From the NCBI GenBank assembly GCA_036526195.1, contig DATCYZ010000001.1:1-53681 (forward strand): a stretch of DNA of 53,681 nt. The letters are read 5' to 3'. The DNA comes from DATCYZ01 sp036526195 (lineage in GTDB: Bacteria > Pseudomonadota > Gammaproteobacteria > Burkholderiales > SG8-39). The notes below the pieces were generated by a model. That model was not told where the DNA came from and ran no database searches. It saw only the letters and a program-made list of their open reading frames with translations. The position numbers and the translations under genes are program-made. Positions within the stretch are counted from its first letter, which is position 1; each line of letters starts with the position of its first letter. Shown here one piece after another: positions 26,528-35,789 of the stretch.

Positions 26528-26833
26528 TTATGTTTCCTCCATCACGCACTGCAGCGGATGCTGGTACTTGCGCGCAAAGCCAGCCACCTGCTGGACCTTG
26601 GTGGTTGCGACGTCACGCGGAAACACGCCACACACGCCGATGCCTTCCTGGTGCACCTTGAGCATCACCTGCGTGGCGCGCTCACGGCCCATGCCGAAGA
26701 ACTTCTGCAGCACGAGCACCACAAATTCCATCGGCGTGTAATCGTCGTTCAGCAACATGACCTTGAACATCGAGGGCGGCTTCAGTTTTGCCTTCTGAAC
26801 CTCGAGAACCGTGTTGTCCTTGGACTGCGTCAT
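26528..26833 (-). CDS. clpS: ClpS adaptor for N-end-rule degradation
   Basis: The 101-residue adaptor has PSMFKVMLLNDDYTPMEFVV with the acidic N-degron pocket residues, then MLKVHQEGIGVCGVFPRDVA with the conserved His. It recognises N-terminal Leu, Phe, Tyr and Trp and hands substrates to ClpA. The minus strand reads GATACT, 6 nt, then ATG with no Shine-Dalgarno sequence, so the mRNA may be leaderless. It is followed 2 nt later by clpA. Confidence 0.97.
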   Translation of the reverse strand: MTQSKDNTVLEVQKAKLKPPSMFKVMLLNDDYTPMEFVVLVLQKFFGMGRERATQVMLKVHQEGIGVCGVFPRDVATTKVQQVAGFARKYQHPLQCVMEET

Positions 26834-27185
26834 GCGGCCAGTATCGTCCGATTGTCGTCACCCCGGTCAGGGCCCGCCGCGCGAGCGGACGAGCCCACTT
26901 GTCAAAAACGGAACGTCACCCATTCCGCTTGGCCTATCGTAATCAATGTGCCCCGATGGTGCAATGCGAGGGCGACGCGGAAAAGCGACGCAATTCACGC
27001 GCTTGCCGCCGTTTCTGCCCGCCGGACAGGCCCTTGACGGGCCGAAAACGGGCGCGTAAAAGGCGATCTGTCAGTGTTTGGATTCAGGCTGACCGTGACG
27101 CCATATCGTCATCGGCGGGCGGGCCGGAGTTTCAGGCATGGCCCGGGCGAATGCCCGGCTCGTTCAACCTTCCAGAGAAAGCGAT
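26834..27185. other. 352-bp intergenic region between clpS and csp
   Basis: No convincing protein frame lies here. The left part must contain the clpS promoter; a TTGACA on the minus strand at 26900-26905 lacks a matching -10. The right part holds the csp promoter (27034-27062) and a leader of about 117 nt. The segment is less GC-biased than the neighbouring coding DNA. Confidence 0.6.
27034..27062 (+). promoter_or_regulatory. Promoter of the cold-shock gene
   Basis: TTGACG (27034-27039), a 17-nt spacer and TAAAAG (27057-27062). The predicted start near 27069 gives a 5' untranslated leader of about 117 nt before ATG 27186. Long leaders of this kind act as cold-responsive RNA structures in cspA-type genes. 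Confidence 0.6.
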
Positions 27186-27389
27186 ATGGCTACAGGCTCC
27201 GTAAAGTGGTTCAACGATTCCAAGGGCTACGGGTTCATCACCCCGGATGACGGCAGCGAAGATCTGTTCGCGCACTTCTCCGCCATCAACATGTCGGGCT
27301 TCAAGACCCTGAAAGAAGGGCAGAAGGTCAGCTTCGACGTGGTGCAGGGCCCGAAGGGAAAGCAGGCCTCGAATATACAGAAGGCCTGA
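27186..27389 (+). CDS. Cold-shock protein (CspA family)
   Basis: The 67-residue OB-fold RNA chaperone is complete: MATGSVKWFNDSKGYGFITP with RNP1 KGYGFI, then GSEDLFAHFSAINMSGFKTL with RNP2 DLFAHF, and the tail QGPKGKQASNIQKA. It binds single-stranded RNA and DNA and melts structures at low temperature or in growth transitions. Which csp paralogue this is cannot be told, so no symbol is given. Only a weak AGAGAAAG precedes the ATG. It is convergent with icd. Confidence 0.95.
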   Translation: MATGSVKWFNDSKGYGFITPDDGSEDLFAHFSAINMSGFKTLKEGQKVSFDVVQGPKGKQASNIQKA

Positions 27390-27422
27390 CCGGACGGCCC
27401 GCGGTCCGCGACCGCCCGTGCC

Positions 27423-28679
<1,257 letters not shown>

Positions 28680-29022
28680 GGATGGGACCTCTGTGCCGGG
28701 TCGTGAAGCCGGTCGTTCGGGCCGGGTTCAACGCGGCGAAAGTAGTTGTAAAAGATGTATTATATAAGACTTGAGTTTGCGCCGCCCGGATTCCCCCGGC
28801 GACGACCGGTCGACATGATACGCCCCCGCCTTGCCGGGGGGCTGGCGCCCGGTATTGGTTCGCGTAGAATCGCGCGCCGGGCTTCGGCCCGAGGGGAGCG
28901 ACGGCAGTTGGTTTTTTCCGGATTCGGGCGGTCAACCGTCCGGGTTCCTGCGCGTTATGCCCAAAGCCGGATCCGAGAGGGCCGGTTCAATCGTAATTAC
29001 GACCATAAGAGAGGGATTCAAA
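28680..29022. other. 343-bp intergenic region between icd and a small exported-protein gene
   Basis: It contains an AT-rich island (about 28743-28778) with a minus-strand TATAAT likely used by icd, a plus-strand TAGAAT at 28865-28870, and a short CGGGC-TTCG-GCCCG hairpin at 28878-28891 with a UUCG tetraloop. An open frame runs through its right part but has no coding character before the signal-peptide gene at 29023. Confidence 0.5.
28759..28764 (-). promoter_or_regulatory. Candidate -10 element of the icd promoter
   Basis: A perfect TATAAT on the minus strand within an AT-rich island, about 80 nt before the icd ATG. No good -35 hexamer lies 16-18 nt upstream (the sequence there is GC-rich), so an activator or an alternative element would be needed. 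Confidence 0.35.
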
Positions 29023-29178
29023 ATGAAGCAACTGCTGACCGTTCTGTTTGCCGCGCTCTTCGCCGCCGCCAGCTTCTCCGTTGTCGCCGACGACAAGAAG
29101 GCCGACAAGAAAGAAGCCAAGAAAGAGATGAAGAAGGACGAGAAGAAGGCGGAGAAGAAGGAAGAGAAGAAGAAGTAA
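29023..29178 (+). CDS. Small lysine-rich exported protein, unknown function
   Basis: A 51-residue precursor. Residues 1-21 (MKQLLTVLFAALFAAASFSV, then VA) form a clear Sec signal peptide. The mature part is about 28 residues, almost only Lys, Glu, Asp and Ala, in a KK(A/E/D) pattern predicted to be a single charged helix (DDKKADKKEAKKEMKKDEKK and onward). Lys makes up about half of it. The gene has its own strong terminator right after the stop, so it is a separate short transcript that would be produced at high level. I do not recognise a characterised family. Roles such as polyanion or metal buffering in the periplasm are guesses only. Confidence 0.75.
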   Translation: MKQLLTVLFAALFAAASFSVVADDKKADKKEAKKEMKKDEKKAEKKEEKKK

Positions 29179-29198
29179 GTCTTCCTCCCGCTTCAAAG

Positions 29199-29228
29199 AG
29201 AGCAGGGCTTGCGCCCTGCTTTTTTTTT
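29199..29228 (+). terminator. Rho-independent terminator after the lysine-rich protein gene
   Basis: AGCAGGGC-TTGC-GCCCTGCT followed by eight T. The 8-bp stem with a 4-nt loop starts about 20 nt after the stop codon. Confidence 0.93.
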
Positions 29229-29243
29229 GCTACCTTCCGCCCC

Positions 29244-29702
29244 ATGCGCCTGAACCGCCTCCGGCTCGTCGTCGCGTTCGCCGCCGCCCTGGCCGCCGCC
29301 ACGGTGCCGCCTGCTGCAGCGCAGAAACTGCCGGTGGTGCAGGTGCGCGCCGGCATGCACCTGGTGCGCGCGGAACTGGCCGCGGACTTCACGAGTCGCA
29401 TGCAGGGCCTGATGCACCGCACTACGATGGGCCGCAACGACGGCATGCTGTTCGTCTTTGACGAGACCAGCGGCCATTGCATGTGGATGAAGAATACGCT
29501 GATCCCCCTGTCGGTCGCCTTCCTGGACGAGCACGGGGCCGTGATCAATGTGGCCGACATGACGCCCCACAGCGAGGACTCGCATTGCGCCACGCGCCCG
29601 GCGCGCTATGCCCTGGAAATGAACCGCGGCTGGTTCGCCGAGCGGGGCATCGGCCCCGGCATGCGCCTCGGCGGGATTCCCGGCGCCCGCCCGCCGAAAT
29701 AG
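29244..29702 (+). CDS. DUF192 (UPF0127) exported protein
   Basis: The 152-residue protein has a signal peptide (MRLNRLRLVVAFAAALAAAT, cleavage after AAA). The DUF192 body reads VRAELAADFTSRMQGLMHRT, DGMLFVFDETSGHCMWMKNT, LIPLSVAFLDEHGAVINVAD and ends ALEMNRGWFAERGIGPGMRL. The family is a compact beta-barrel, periplasmic or cytoplasmic, of unknown function; conserved MWMKNT and DM residues are present. The start codon lies 15 nt after the preceding terminator, so its promoter is unclear and may overlap that terminator. Confidence 0.9.
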   Translation: MRLNRLRLVVAFAAALAAATVPPAAAQKLPVVQVRAGMHLVRAELAADFTSRMQGLMHRTTMGRNDGMLFVFDETSGHCMWMKNTLIPLSVAFLDEHGAVINVADMTPHSEDSHCATRPARYALEMNRGWFAERGIGPGMRLGGIPGARPPK

Positions 29703-29703
29703 C

Positions 29704-29725
29704 AACGGGGCCCGCAGGCCCCGTT
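29704..29725. terminator. Hairpin between convergent DUF192 and PuuD-like genes
   Basis: AACGGGGCC-CGCA-GGCCCCGTT is a perfect 9-bp stem with a 4-nt loop placed directly after the DUF192 stop. It lacks a T-run, so it is a weaker terminator candidate or an mRNA end stabiliser. Confidence 0.5.
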
Positions 29726-29778
29726 ACGTTCCTGGAGGGCGAAAGCGCCCCGATCGACGCGCCGCTGCAGAAGGGTGC

Positions 29779-30363
29779 TTACAGCCCCCCGTTCTGCTGC
29801 GCGATCATGCAATACAGCATCGGCACCGACAGCAGCGTGTTGATGCGCGAGGTCAGCATCGCCTTGCGCGCCGCCTTCGGCTTGTCTTCGGCGCTCGCCT
29901 CCACCATACCGAGCGCGATCTTCTGGTTCGGCCAGATGATGAACCAGACATTGAACGCCATGATGAGGCCCATCCACATGCCGATGCCGATCGCATGGGT
30001 TCCCTTGGACAGCGACAGCGCGCTGCCGAGGTAGCCGTTCATCATGGCCAGCACGAGCCCGGTGACCACGGTTGCAAGGGCTGCCCAGCGGAACCAGAAC
30101 AGCGCCTCCGGCGCGATGACCTTGCCGATGGCCGGCTTCTGCTCGTCGGGGATCTTCGGCATCGACGGGATCTGCACGAAGTTGAAGTACCACAGCAGGC
30201 CGATCCACATCACGCCCGAGAGCACGTGCAGGTAGCGCATGAAAAAGGTGGACCACGCGTGCGAGGACACCTGTCCGAAGGTGCCGGCAATGAGCATGAT
30301 GATGATGAGCAGCACCACGCCCGCCGCGATCGTTCTGCCGAGGGATTGAAGGATTGCCGCCAT
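29779..30363 (-). CDS. PuuD-like (urate hydroxylase N-terminal domain) membrane protein
   Basis: A 194-residue protein from ATG 30363. It has about four or five membrane helices (AAGVVLLIIIMLIAGTFG, MRYLHVLSGVMWIGLLWYFN, ALATVVTGLVLAMMNGYLG, IGIGMWMGLIMAFNVWFIIW) and the conserved line FNFVQIPSMPKIPDEQKPAI. This matches the membrane domain seen at the N-terminus of the PuuD urate hydroxylase, but without the C-terminal cytochrome c domain. Free-standing versions are common in betaproteobacteria and their role is unknown. A histidine in the second helix and one in GTHAIGIGMW could bind heme; this is speculative. Confidence 0.75.
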   Translation of the reverse strand: MAAILQSLGRTIAAGVVLLIIIMLIAGTFGQVSSHAWSTFFMRYLHVLSGVMWIGLLWYFNFVQIPSMPKIPDEQKPAIGKVIAPEALFWFRWAALATVVTGLVLAMMNGYLGSALSLSKGTHAIGIGMWMGLIMAFNVWFIIWPNQKIALGMVEASAEDKPKAARKAMLTSRINTLLSVPMLYCMIAQQNGGL

Positions 30364-30498
30364 GAGTAGGTCTCCGCCCGTATTGTTAGGAATGGTTATC
30401 AAAAAAAGTCTAGCATAAGGGCAGGAGCGCGGATAAGCGCGCGGCTGTCAGGGCTATTGGCCGGCGCCGCCCTGGCCAGCGCCCCGACCCCCCCTGCG

Positions 30499-32274
30499 TC
30501 ACGCCTTGCGCGGTTCCGGTTCCGGCAGCGTGGCGCATTCCCTGAAGATGCGGGCCGTGCAGCGGGCGCAGACCGAACGGTCAAGGCGCCCGAACAGGGT
30601 GGCGATCGCCTCGCCCTTGGTGGTGAAGATGTGGTCCGCGCCGATTTCGCCGATCAGGCCGCTGTTCTTCAGCACGTCCTGGACCGGCTGGCGCAGTCCG
30701 TACAGGTACAGCCGACCGCCGTCCCAGCGCCGCTTCCTGGCCTCGTGGGCGAGCGCCTCGGCCCCGGCGACATCGATGAAATTCACGTTCCGGCACAGCA
30801 GCAGGAGATGCTTCTGGGCGCGTGCGACCTCGCGCAAGGTGTCGAGGCGCGCGTCGACATGGTCGACCGCGCCGAAGTAGATCGACCCCTCGATGCTCAG
30901 GATTTTGGTCTGCGGGCATTCGGCGAGGCCTTCGGCGAGCGGCGCAAAGCGACGGTCGGCGTGCCGGGGATCCGGCACCAGGCTGCGCATCGCGGGGCGC
31001 GAGGTGCGGTTCAGGTAGACGATGAGCGACAGCATGACCCCGGTCAGGATGGCCATCTCCAGGTTCATGATCAGCGTCGCCGCGTAGGTGAACAGCAGCA
31101 CGGCGGCTTCGGTCCGGCTGGTGCGCCAGATGGTGCGCATGGCCTGCATGTCGAACAGTCCCCACGCCACCATGAAGAGGATGGCTGCCATCGAGGCGAT
31201 CGGGATGTAGGCCACCAGCGGCGCCACCAGGAGCAGGACCGCGATCAGGAACGGCGCCGAGAGCGCCGCGGCAAGCGGCGTGCGCGCGCCGGCCTCGTAA
31301 TTGATCCCGGAGCGGTTGAACGAAGCCGAGGTTGGATAGCCGGAGAAGAAGCTGGCACCGATGTTGGCCAGCCCCTGGCCGATGAACTCCTGGTTGCCGT
31401 CGATGCGCTGCCCGGAGCGCAGCGCGATCGCGCGACCGATCGAGGTGGCCTCGGTCAGCGAGAGCACCGTGACGCCGAACGCGATGCCCATCAGGGTCTT
31501 GATGGTGTCTGCGGAAAGGTCGGGAGTCGACAGCCGCGGCAGCGCGCCGGACAGCGTGCCGAGGATGTGGATGCCGGTCTTCTCCACGCCGAGCCAGAAA
31601 TTGAGCCCGAACGCCACCACGCCGCCGGCCACCAGCGCCACGATCATGTACGGCACCTTCTTCAGCACGCGCTTGGCGATCAGACCTGCGCCCAGCGTCA
31701 CCAGCCCGACCACGACGACGAAGGGATTGATTTCGGCGAGGTGCGAGAGGAACCGCTGCAGGATGGTCAGGAAGGCGCCGCCCGAGGGCACCTCGAGGCC
31801 GAAGAAATTCCGCAACTGGCTGGCGATGATCAGCGTCCCGGCGCCGGCGGTGAAGCCGACGACGACCGTGTGCGAGATGAAGTTGACGAGGCGACCGGCG
31901 TTCAGCAGGCCCATCGCGAGCATCATCGCCCCGGTCATGAAGGACAGCGTCAGGACCAGGCTGATGTACTCGCCGGAGCCCGGGACGGCAAGCGGCGACA
32001 CGGTGGCGAACACGAACAGCGATACCGCATTCGTCGGTCCCGAGACCGCGTGCCAGGACGAGCCGAAGAACGCCGCGATGACCGCGGGCACCATCGCGCA
32101 GTACAGGCCGTACTCCGGGGGCATGCCGGCGAGCGTCGCGAAGGCCACGCCCTGGGGCAGGACCACGATGGCGCTGATCATGCCCGCGATGGCGTCGGCG
32201 CGCAGAGACTTCCGGTCGACGCGCGGCCACCAGGAGAGAAACGGCAACAGGCGGCGCAGGGCGATCGTGGGCAC
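30499..32274 (-). CDS. SulP-family anion transporter with STAS domain
   Basis: The 591-residue inner-membrane transporter starts at GTG 32274. It carries the SulP hallmark ADAIAGMISAIVVLPQGVAF near residue 30, then about 12-14 helices with VVVGFTAGAGTLIIASQ and FFSGYPTSASFNRSGINYEA. A cytoplasmic STAS domain follows (ILSIEGSIYFGAVDHVDARL, NVNFIDVAGAEAL). Substrates in the family are sulfate, bicarbonate or dicarboxylates; none can be fixed here. The last 30 residues add a three-cysteine motif (CARCTARIFREC). It lies upstream of the PuuD-like gene on the same strand, 135 bp apart. Confidence 0.9.
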   Translation of the reverse strand: MPTIALRRLLPFLSWWPRVDRKSLRADAIAGMISAIVVLPQGVAFATLAGMPPEYGLYCAMVPAVIAAFFGSSWHAVSGPTNAVSLFVFATVSPLAVPGSGEYISLVLTLSFMTGAMMLAMGLLNAGRLVNFISHTVVVGFTAGAGTLIIASQLRNFFGLEVPSGGAFLTILQRFLSHLAEINPFVVVVGLVTLGAGLIAKRVLKKVPYMIVALVAGGVVAFGLNFWLGVEKTGIHILGTLSGALPRLSTPDLSADTIKTLMGIAFGVTVLSLTEATSIGRAIALRSGQRIDGNQEFIGQGLANIGASFFSGYPTSASFNRSGINYEAGARTPLAAALSAPFLIAVLLLVAPLVAYIPIASMAAILFMVAWGLFDMQAMRTIWRTSRTEAAVLLFTYAATLIMNLEMAILTGVMLSLIVYLNRTSRPAMRSLVPDPRHADRRFAPLAEGLAECPQTKILSIEGSIYFGAVDHVDARLDTLREVARAQKHLLLLCRNVNFIDVAGAEALAHEARKRRWDGGRLYLYGLRQPVQDVLKNSGLIGEIGADHIFTTKGEAIATLFGRLDRSVCARCTARIFRECATLPEPEPRKA

Positions 32275-32401
32275 GCGGGAGCAATCCGTGGATTCGCGTT
32301 ATCTTAGCAAGGCGTCGCGCGCGACGTTGTTCCTGCGGGCGGCGTCCACTACCATCGCGCCATCAGTAGCGTTAATGCAGTGCGATCACCGGGGTCCGAC
32401 C

Positions 32402-33184
32402 GTGCCGAAACTTGCCGCCAATCTTTCTCTGCTGTTTCCCGACCTGGAATTCCCGCGCCGCTTCGAAGCCGCTGCGCGCGCCGGCTTTCGCCGCGTCGAG
32501 TACCAGTTTCCCTATGACTGGCCGGCGGCGGACGTCGCGCGCTGGGCGCGCGAGGCGAACGTCGAGGTGGTGCTGCACAACTTGCCGGGGGGCGACTTCG
32601 CCGCGGGCGATCGCGGCATCGCCTGCCTGCCCGGGCGCGAGACCGAGTTTCGCGAGGGGGTGGCACGCGCGATCGAATACGCCACGGCGGCCGGCGCCCC
32701 CCGCCTCAACTGCCTCGCGGGCATCGCCGCGGCAGGCGTGCCGCGCCAGGGCCATTTCGAGGTCCTCGCGCAGAACCTCGCCTTTGCCTCGCGGCAACTG
32801 GAGGGGGCGGGCATCGCCCTGATGGTCGAAGCCTGCAACACGAAGTCGATCCCGGGCTTCTTCCTGCACACCACCGCGCAGGTGCTCGAGGCGATCGATT
32901 TCGCGGGCGCGGGCAACGCCTGGCTGCAGTACGACATCTTTCACATGCAGATCATGGAAGGCGACCTTGCGCGCTCGATCGAGCGCCTGCTGCCGCGCAT
33001 CGGCCACCTGCAGCTTGCCGATGTGCCGGACCGGCACGAACCCGGCACCGGCGAGATCAACTTTCCCTGGCTGCTCGGCAGGATCGACCGTCTCGGCTAT
33101 GCCGGCAGCATCGGCTGCGAGTACATCCCCGCCGGCGACACCGTCGCCGGGCTGGGCTGGGCGAAGCCCTGGCTCGCGGCCTGA
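32402..33184 (+). CDS. hyi: Hydroxypyruvate isomerase family protein
   Basis: A TIM-barrel protein of 260 residues from GTG 32402; an upstream in-frame ATG at 32375 would add 9 residues. It has LSLLFPDLEFPRRFEAAARA, the metal/substrate residues in LMVEACNTKSIPGFFL, YDIFHMQIMEGDL and IGHLQLADVPDRHEPGTGEI, and GCEYIPAGDTVAGLGWAKPW at the end. This pattern is that of Hyi/OtnI enzymes interconverting hydroxypyruvate and tartronate semialdehyde or 2-oxo-tetronate isomers. It lies 8 nt before glcD, so it is tied to C2/C3 glycolate-glyoxylate metabolism. Confidence 0.88.
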   Translation: MPKLAANLSLLFPDLEFPRRFEAAARAGFRRVEYQFPYDWPAADVARWAREANVEVVLHNLPGGDFAAGDRGIACLPGRETEFREGVARAIEYATAAGAPRLNCLAGIAAAGVPRQGHFEVLAQNLAFASRQLEGAGIALMVEACNTKSIPGFFLHTTAQVLEAIDFAGAGNAWLQYDIFHMQIMEGDLARSIERLLPRIGHLQLADVPDRHEPGTGEINFPWLLGRIDRLGYAGSIGCEYIPAGDTVAGLGWAKPWLAA

Positions 33185-33192
33185 GCGGCACC

Positions 33193-34674
33193 ATGGGCGC
33201 ATTCGGGCAGATCGATCCGGCACGGCGCGCCGCCGTGGCGCAGGCGCTGCGCGCGTTCCTGCCGGCGCGCTGCGTGCTCGAGGCGGAGGAGGACACCCGG
33301 CCCTACGAATGCGACGGCCTCACGGCGTACCGCAACCTGCCGATGGTGGTCGCGCTGCCCGAGGACGAGGCGCAGGTGCAGCGCATCCTGCAGACTTGTC
33401 ATGCGATGGGCGTGCCGGTGGTGCCGCGTGGCGCCGGCACCGGGCTCTCCGGCGGCGCGCTGCCGCACGCCGACGGCGTGCTGCTGTCGATGGCCAAGTT
33501 CATGCGCGTGCTGCGGGTCGACCCGCTGGCGCGCGTCGCCGTGGTGCAGCCCGGGGTGCGCAACGCCGCGATCTCCGATGTCGCCGCGCCGCTCGGCCTG
33601 TACTACGCGCCGGACCCCTCGAGCCAGATCGCCTGCACCATCGGCGGCAACGTCGCCGAGAACTCCGGCGGCGTGCACTGCCTCAAGTACGGCCTCACGG
33701 TGCACAACGTGCTGCGCGTGCGCGGCTTCACGGTCGAGGGCGAGGCGATCGAGTTCGGCAGCGAAGCGCCGGACAGCCCGGGCTACGACCTGCTCGCCCT
33801 CGCTATCGGTTCGGAAGGCCTGCTGGCGGTGACGACTGAGGTCACCGTCAAGCTGCTGCCCCGCCCGCAACTCGCACGCGTGGTGATGGCCTCCTTCGAC
33901 AATGTCGAGACGGCGGGCGACGCGGTCGCGGCGGTGATCGCCGCCGGCATCATCCCCGCGGGCCTCGAGATGATGGACCGCTCGGCGACGCAGGCGGCCG
34001 AGGCCTTCGTGCATGCAGGCTACGACCTCGACGCCGTGGCGATCCTGCTGTGCGAATCGGATGGCGCGCCCGAGGAGGTGGAGGAAGAAATCGCGCGCAT
34101 GCAGTCGGTGCTCGGCGAGGCCGGGGCGACGCGCATGACGGTGTCGCGCGACGAGGCCGAGCGCCTGCGCTTCTGGTCGGGCCGCAAGGCGGCGTTTCCC
34201 GCGGTGGGGCGCCTGTCGCCGGATTACTACTGCATGGACGGCACCATCCCGCGCCGCCGGCTGGGCGAAGTGCTTCGCTTCATCGGCGAGATGGAGACGA
34301 AATACGGCCTGCGCTGCCCGAACGTGTTTCACGCCGGCGACGGCAACCTGCACCCGCTGATCCTGTTCGACGCCAACGATCCGGCGCAACTCGAGCGCAC
34401 CGAGCGCTTCGCCGCCGAGGTGCTCGAGAAATGCGTCGAGGTGGGCGGCACGATCACCGGCGAGCACGGCGTGGGCGTGGAGAAGATCGACCAGATGTGC
34501 GTGCAGTTCGGCGCACAGGAACTCGCCGCCTTCCACGCGGTGAAGGCGGTGTTCGACCCGCGCGGCCTGCTGAACCCGGGCAAGGCGGTGCCGACGCTGG
34601 CGCGCTGCGCCGAGTATCGCGGCATGCACGTGCACGGCGGCATCCTGCCGCATGCGGAATTGCCGCGCTTCTGA
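33193..34674 (+). CDS. glcD: Glycolate oxidase, FAD-linked subunit
   Basis: This 493-residue FAD enzyme of the VAO/PCMH family has the FAD-binding N-domain (VVPRGAGTGLSGGALPHADG and IACTIGGNVAENSGGVHCLK) and the C-terminal FAD-oxidase domain (NVFHAGDGNLHPLILFDAND, ITGEHGVGVEKIDQM, FDPRGLLNPGKAVP). With GlcE and GlcF it forms a membrane-associated complex that oxidises glycolate to glyoxylate. It is the first of three coupled genes: the stop overlaps the next start as TGATG. Highly similar D-lactate dehydrogenases exist, but the E and F partners favour glycolate. Confidence 0.95.
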   Translation: MGAFGQIDPARRAAVAQALRAFLPARCVLEAEEDTRPYECDGLTAYRNLPMVVALPEDEAQVQRILQTCHAMGVPVVPRGAGTGLSGGALPHADGVLLSMAKFMRVLRVDPLARVAVVQPGVRNAAISDVAAPLGLYYAPDPSSQIACTIGGNVAENSGGVHCLKYGLTVHNVLRVRGFTVEGEAIEFGSEAPDSPGYDLLALAIGSEGLLAVTTEVTVKLLPRPQLARVVMASFDNVETAGDAVAAVIAAGIIPAGLEMMDRSATQAAEAFVHAGYDLDAVAILLCESDGAPEEVEEEIARMQSVLGEAGATRMTVSRDEAERLRFWSGRKAAFPAVGRLSPDYYCMDGTIPRRRLGEVLRFIGEMETKYGLRCPNVFHAGDGNLHPLILFDANDPAQLERTERFAAEVLEKCVEVGGTITGEHGVGVEKIDQMCVQFGAQELAAFHAVKAVFDPRGLLNPGKAVPTLARCAEYRGMHVHGGILPHAELPRF

Positions 34675-35738
34675 TGGACGCGGTGCCGCAGGCCTTGGTA
34701 GAAGCGGTGCGCACGGCGGCCGCGGCGCGCACGCCGCTGTGCCTGCGCGGCAGCGGCAGCAAGGACTTCTACGGCAATGCGCCGCGCGGCGAACCGCTCG
34801 ATACCCGGGCGTGGTCGGGCATCGTGCGCTACGAACCGACCGAACTGGTGGTGACGGCGCGCTGCGGCACGCCGCTTGCGGCGCTCGAAGCCACGCTCGC
34901 CGAGCGCGGCCAGATGCTGCCCTTCGAGCCGCCGCACCACGGCCCCGGGGCGACCGTCGGCGGCTGCGTGGCCGCGGGCCTGTCCGGACCGCGGCGCGCG
35001 AGTGCCGGCGCGGTGCGCGACTTCGTGCTGGGCGCACGCCTGCTCGACGGGCAGGCCCGCGTGCTCGTCTTTGGCGGCGAGGTGATGAAGAACGTCGCCG
35101 GCTACGACGTCTCGCGCCTGCTGGCCGGATCGCTCGGCACGCTCGGGGTGATCCTCGAGGTGTCGTTCAAGGTGCTGCCGCAGCCGCCCGAGGAGCGCAC
35201 CCTGCGCTTCGAACTGCCCGAGGCGCGCGCCATCGAATCCCTGAACCAGTGGGCCGGCCGGCCGCTGCCAATCTCGGCGAGCGCCTGGCGCGACGGGGTC
35301 CTCAACCTGCGCCTGTCCGGCGCGGCGGCCGCGCTGCGCGCCGCCGGCGAGAAACTGGGCGGTGAAGCGCTGGCGGCCGACGCGGCGCAGGCGTACTGGC
35401 GTGGGGTGCGCGAGCAGACCGATGCGTTTTTCGGCGGCGCGGCGCCCCTGTGGCGGGTCGCCCTGCCCGCGAGCGCCGCACCGCTCGGGCTGGTCGGCGA
35501 GACGATGATCGAATGGGGCGGGGCGCTGCGCTGGCTGCGCACGCAGGCCCCGGCCGCCAGGGTGCGCGAGGTCGCGGCCCGCGCCGGCGGCCATGCCACG
35601 CTCTACCGCGCGGCCGACAGGACCGGGGGCGCGTTTGCGCCGCTTGCGCCGATCGCGCTCAGGATGCACCGCGGGCTGAAGGCGGTGTTCGACCCGGTAG
35701 GCATCTTCAATCCTGGCAGGCTGTATGCGGAATTCTGA
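34674..35738 (+). CDS. glcE: Glycolate oxidase subunit GlcE
   Basis: A protein of 354 residues, shorter than GlcD, with an FAD-binding PCMH domain: LCLRGSGSKDFYGNAPRGEP, then LPFEPPHHGPGATVGGCVAA and LVFGGEVMKNVAGYDVSRLL. The GlcE-specific stretch MKNVAGYD is diagnostic. The C-terminal part ends RMHRGLKAVFDPVGIFNPGR. It is a required second flavin-domain subunit of glycolate oxidase. The start codon overlaps the glcD stop (TGATG). Confidence 0.94.
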   Translation: MDAVPQALVEAVRTAAAARTPLCLRGSGSKDFYGNAPRGEPLDTRAWSGIVRYEPTELVVTARCGTPLAALEATLAERGQMLPFEPPHHGPGATVGGCVAAGLSGPRRASAGAVRDFVLGARLLDGQARVLVFGGEVMKNVAGYDVSRLLAGSLGTLGVILEVSFKVLPQPPEERTLRFELPEARAIESLNQWAGRPLPISASAWRDGVLNLRLSGAAAALRAAGEKLGGEALAADAAQAYWRGVREQTDAFFGGAAPLWRVALPASAAPLGLVGETMIEWGGALRWLRTQAPAARVREVAARAGGHATLYRAADRTGGAFAPLAPIALRMHRGLKAVFDPVGIFNPGRLYAEF

Positions 35739-35789
35739 ATCCGCAACCGGGCGCGCGGTTCGCGCCAGGCGCTGAATCGGCACCCCGGC

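Noticed and set aside
28743..28778. AT-rich island as a possible attachment site or insertion scar
   Set aside because: No direct repeats, integrase or transposase gene lies nearby; a promoter region of icd explains the composition better.
30375..30420. A possible Fur box upstream of the PuuD-like gene
   Set aside because: Only a partial match (GATAACC near a T-run); no second half-site, so it was not listed as a feature.
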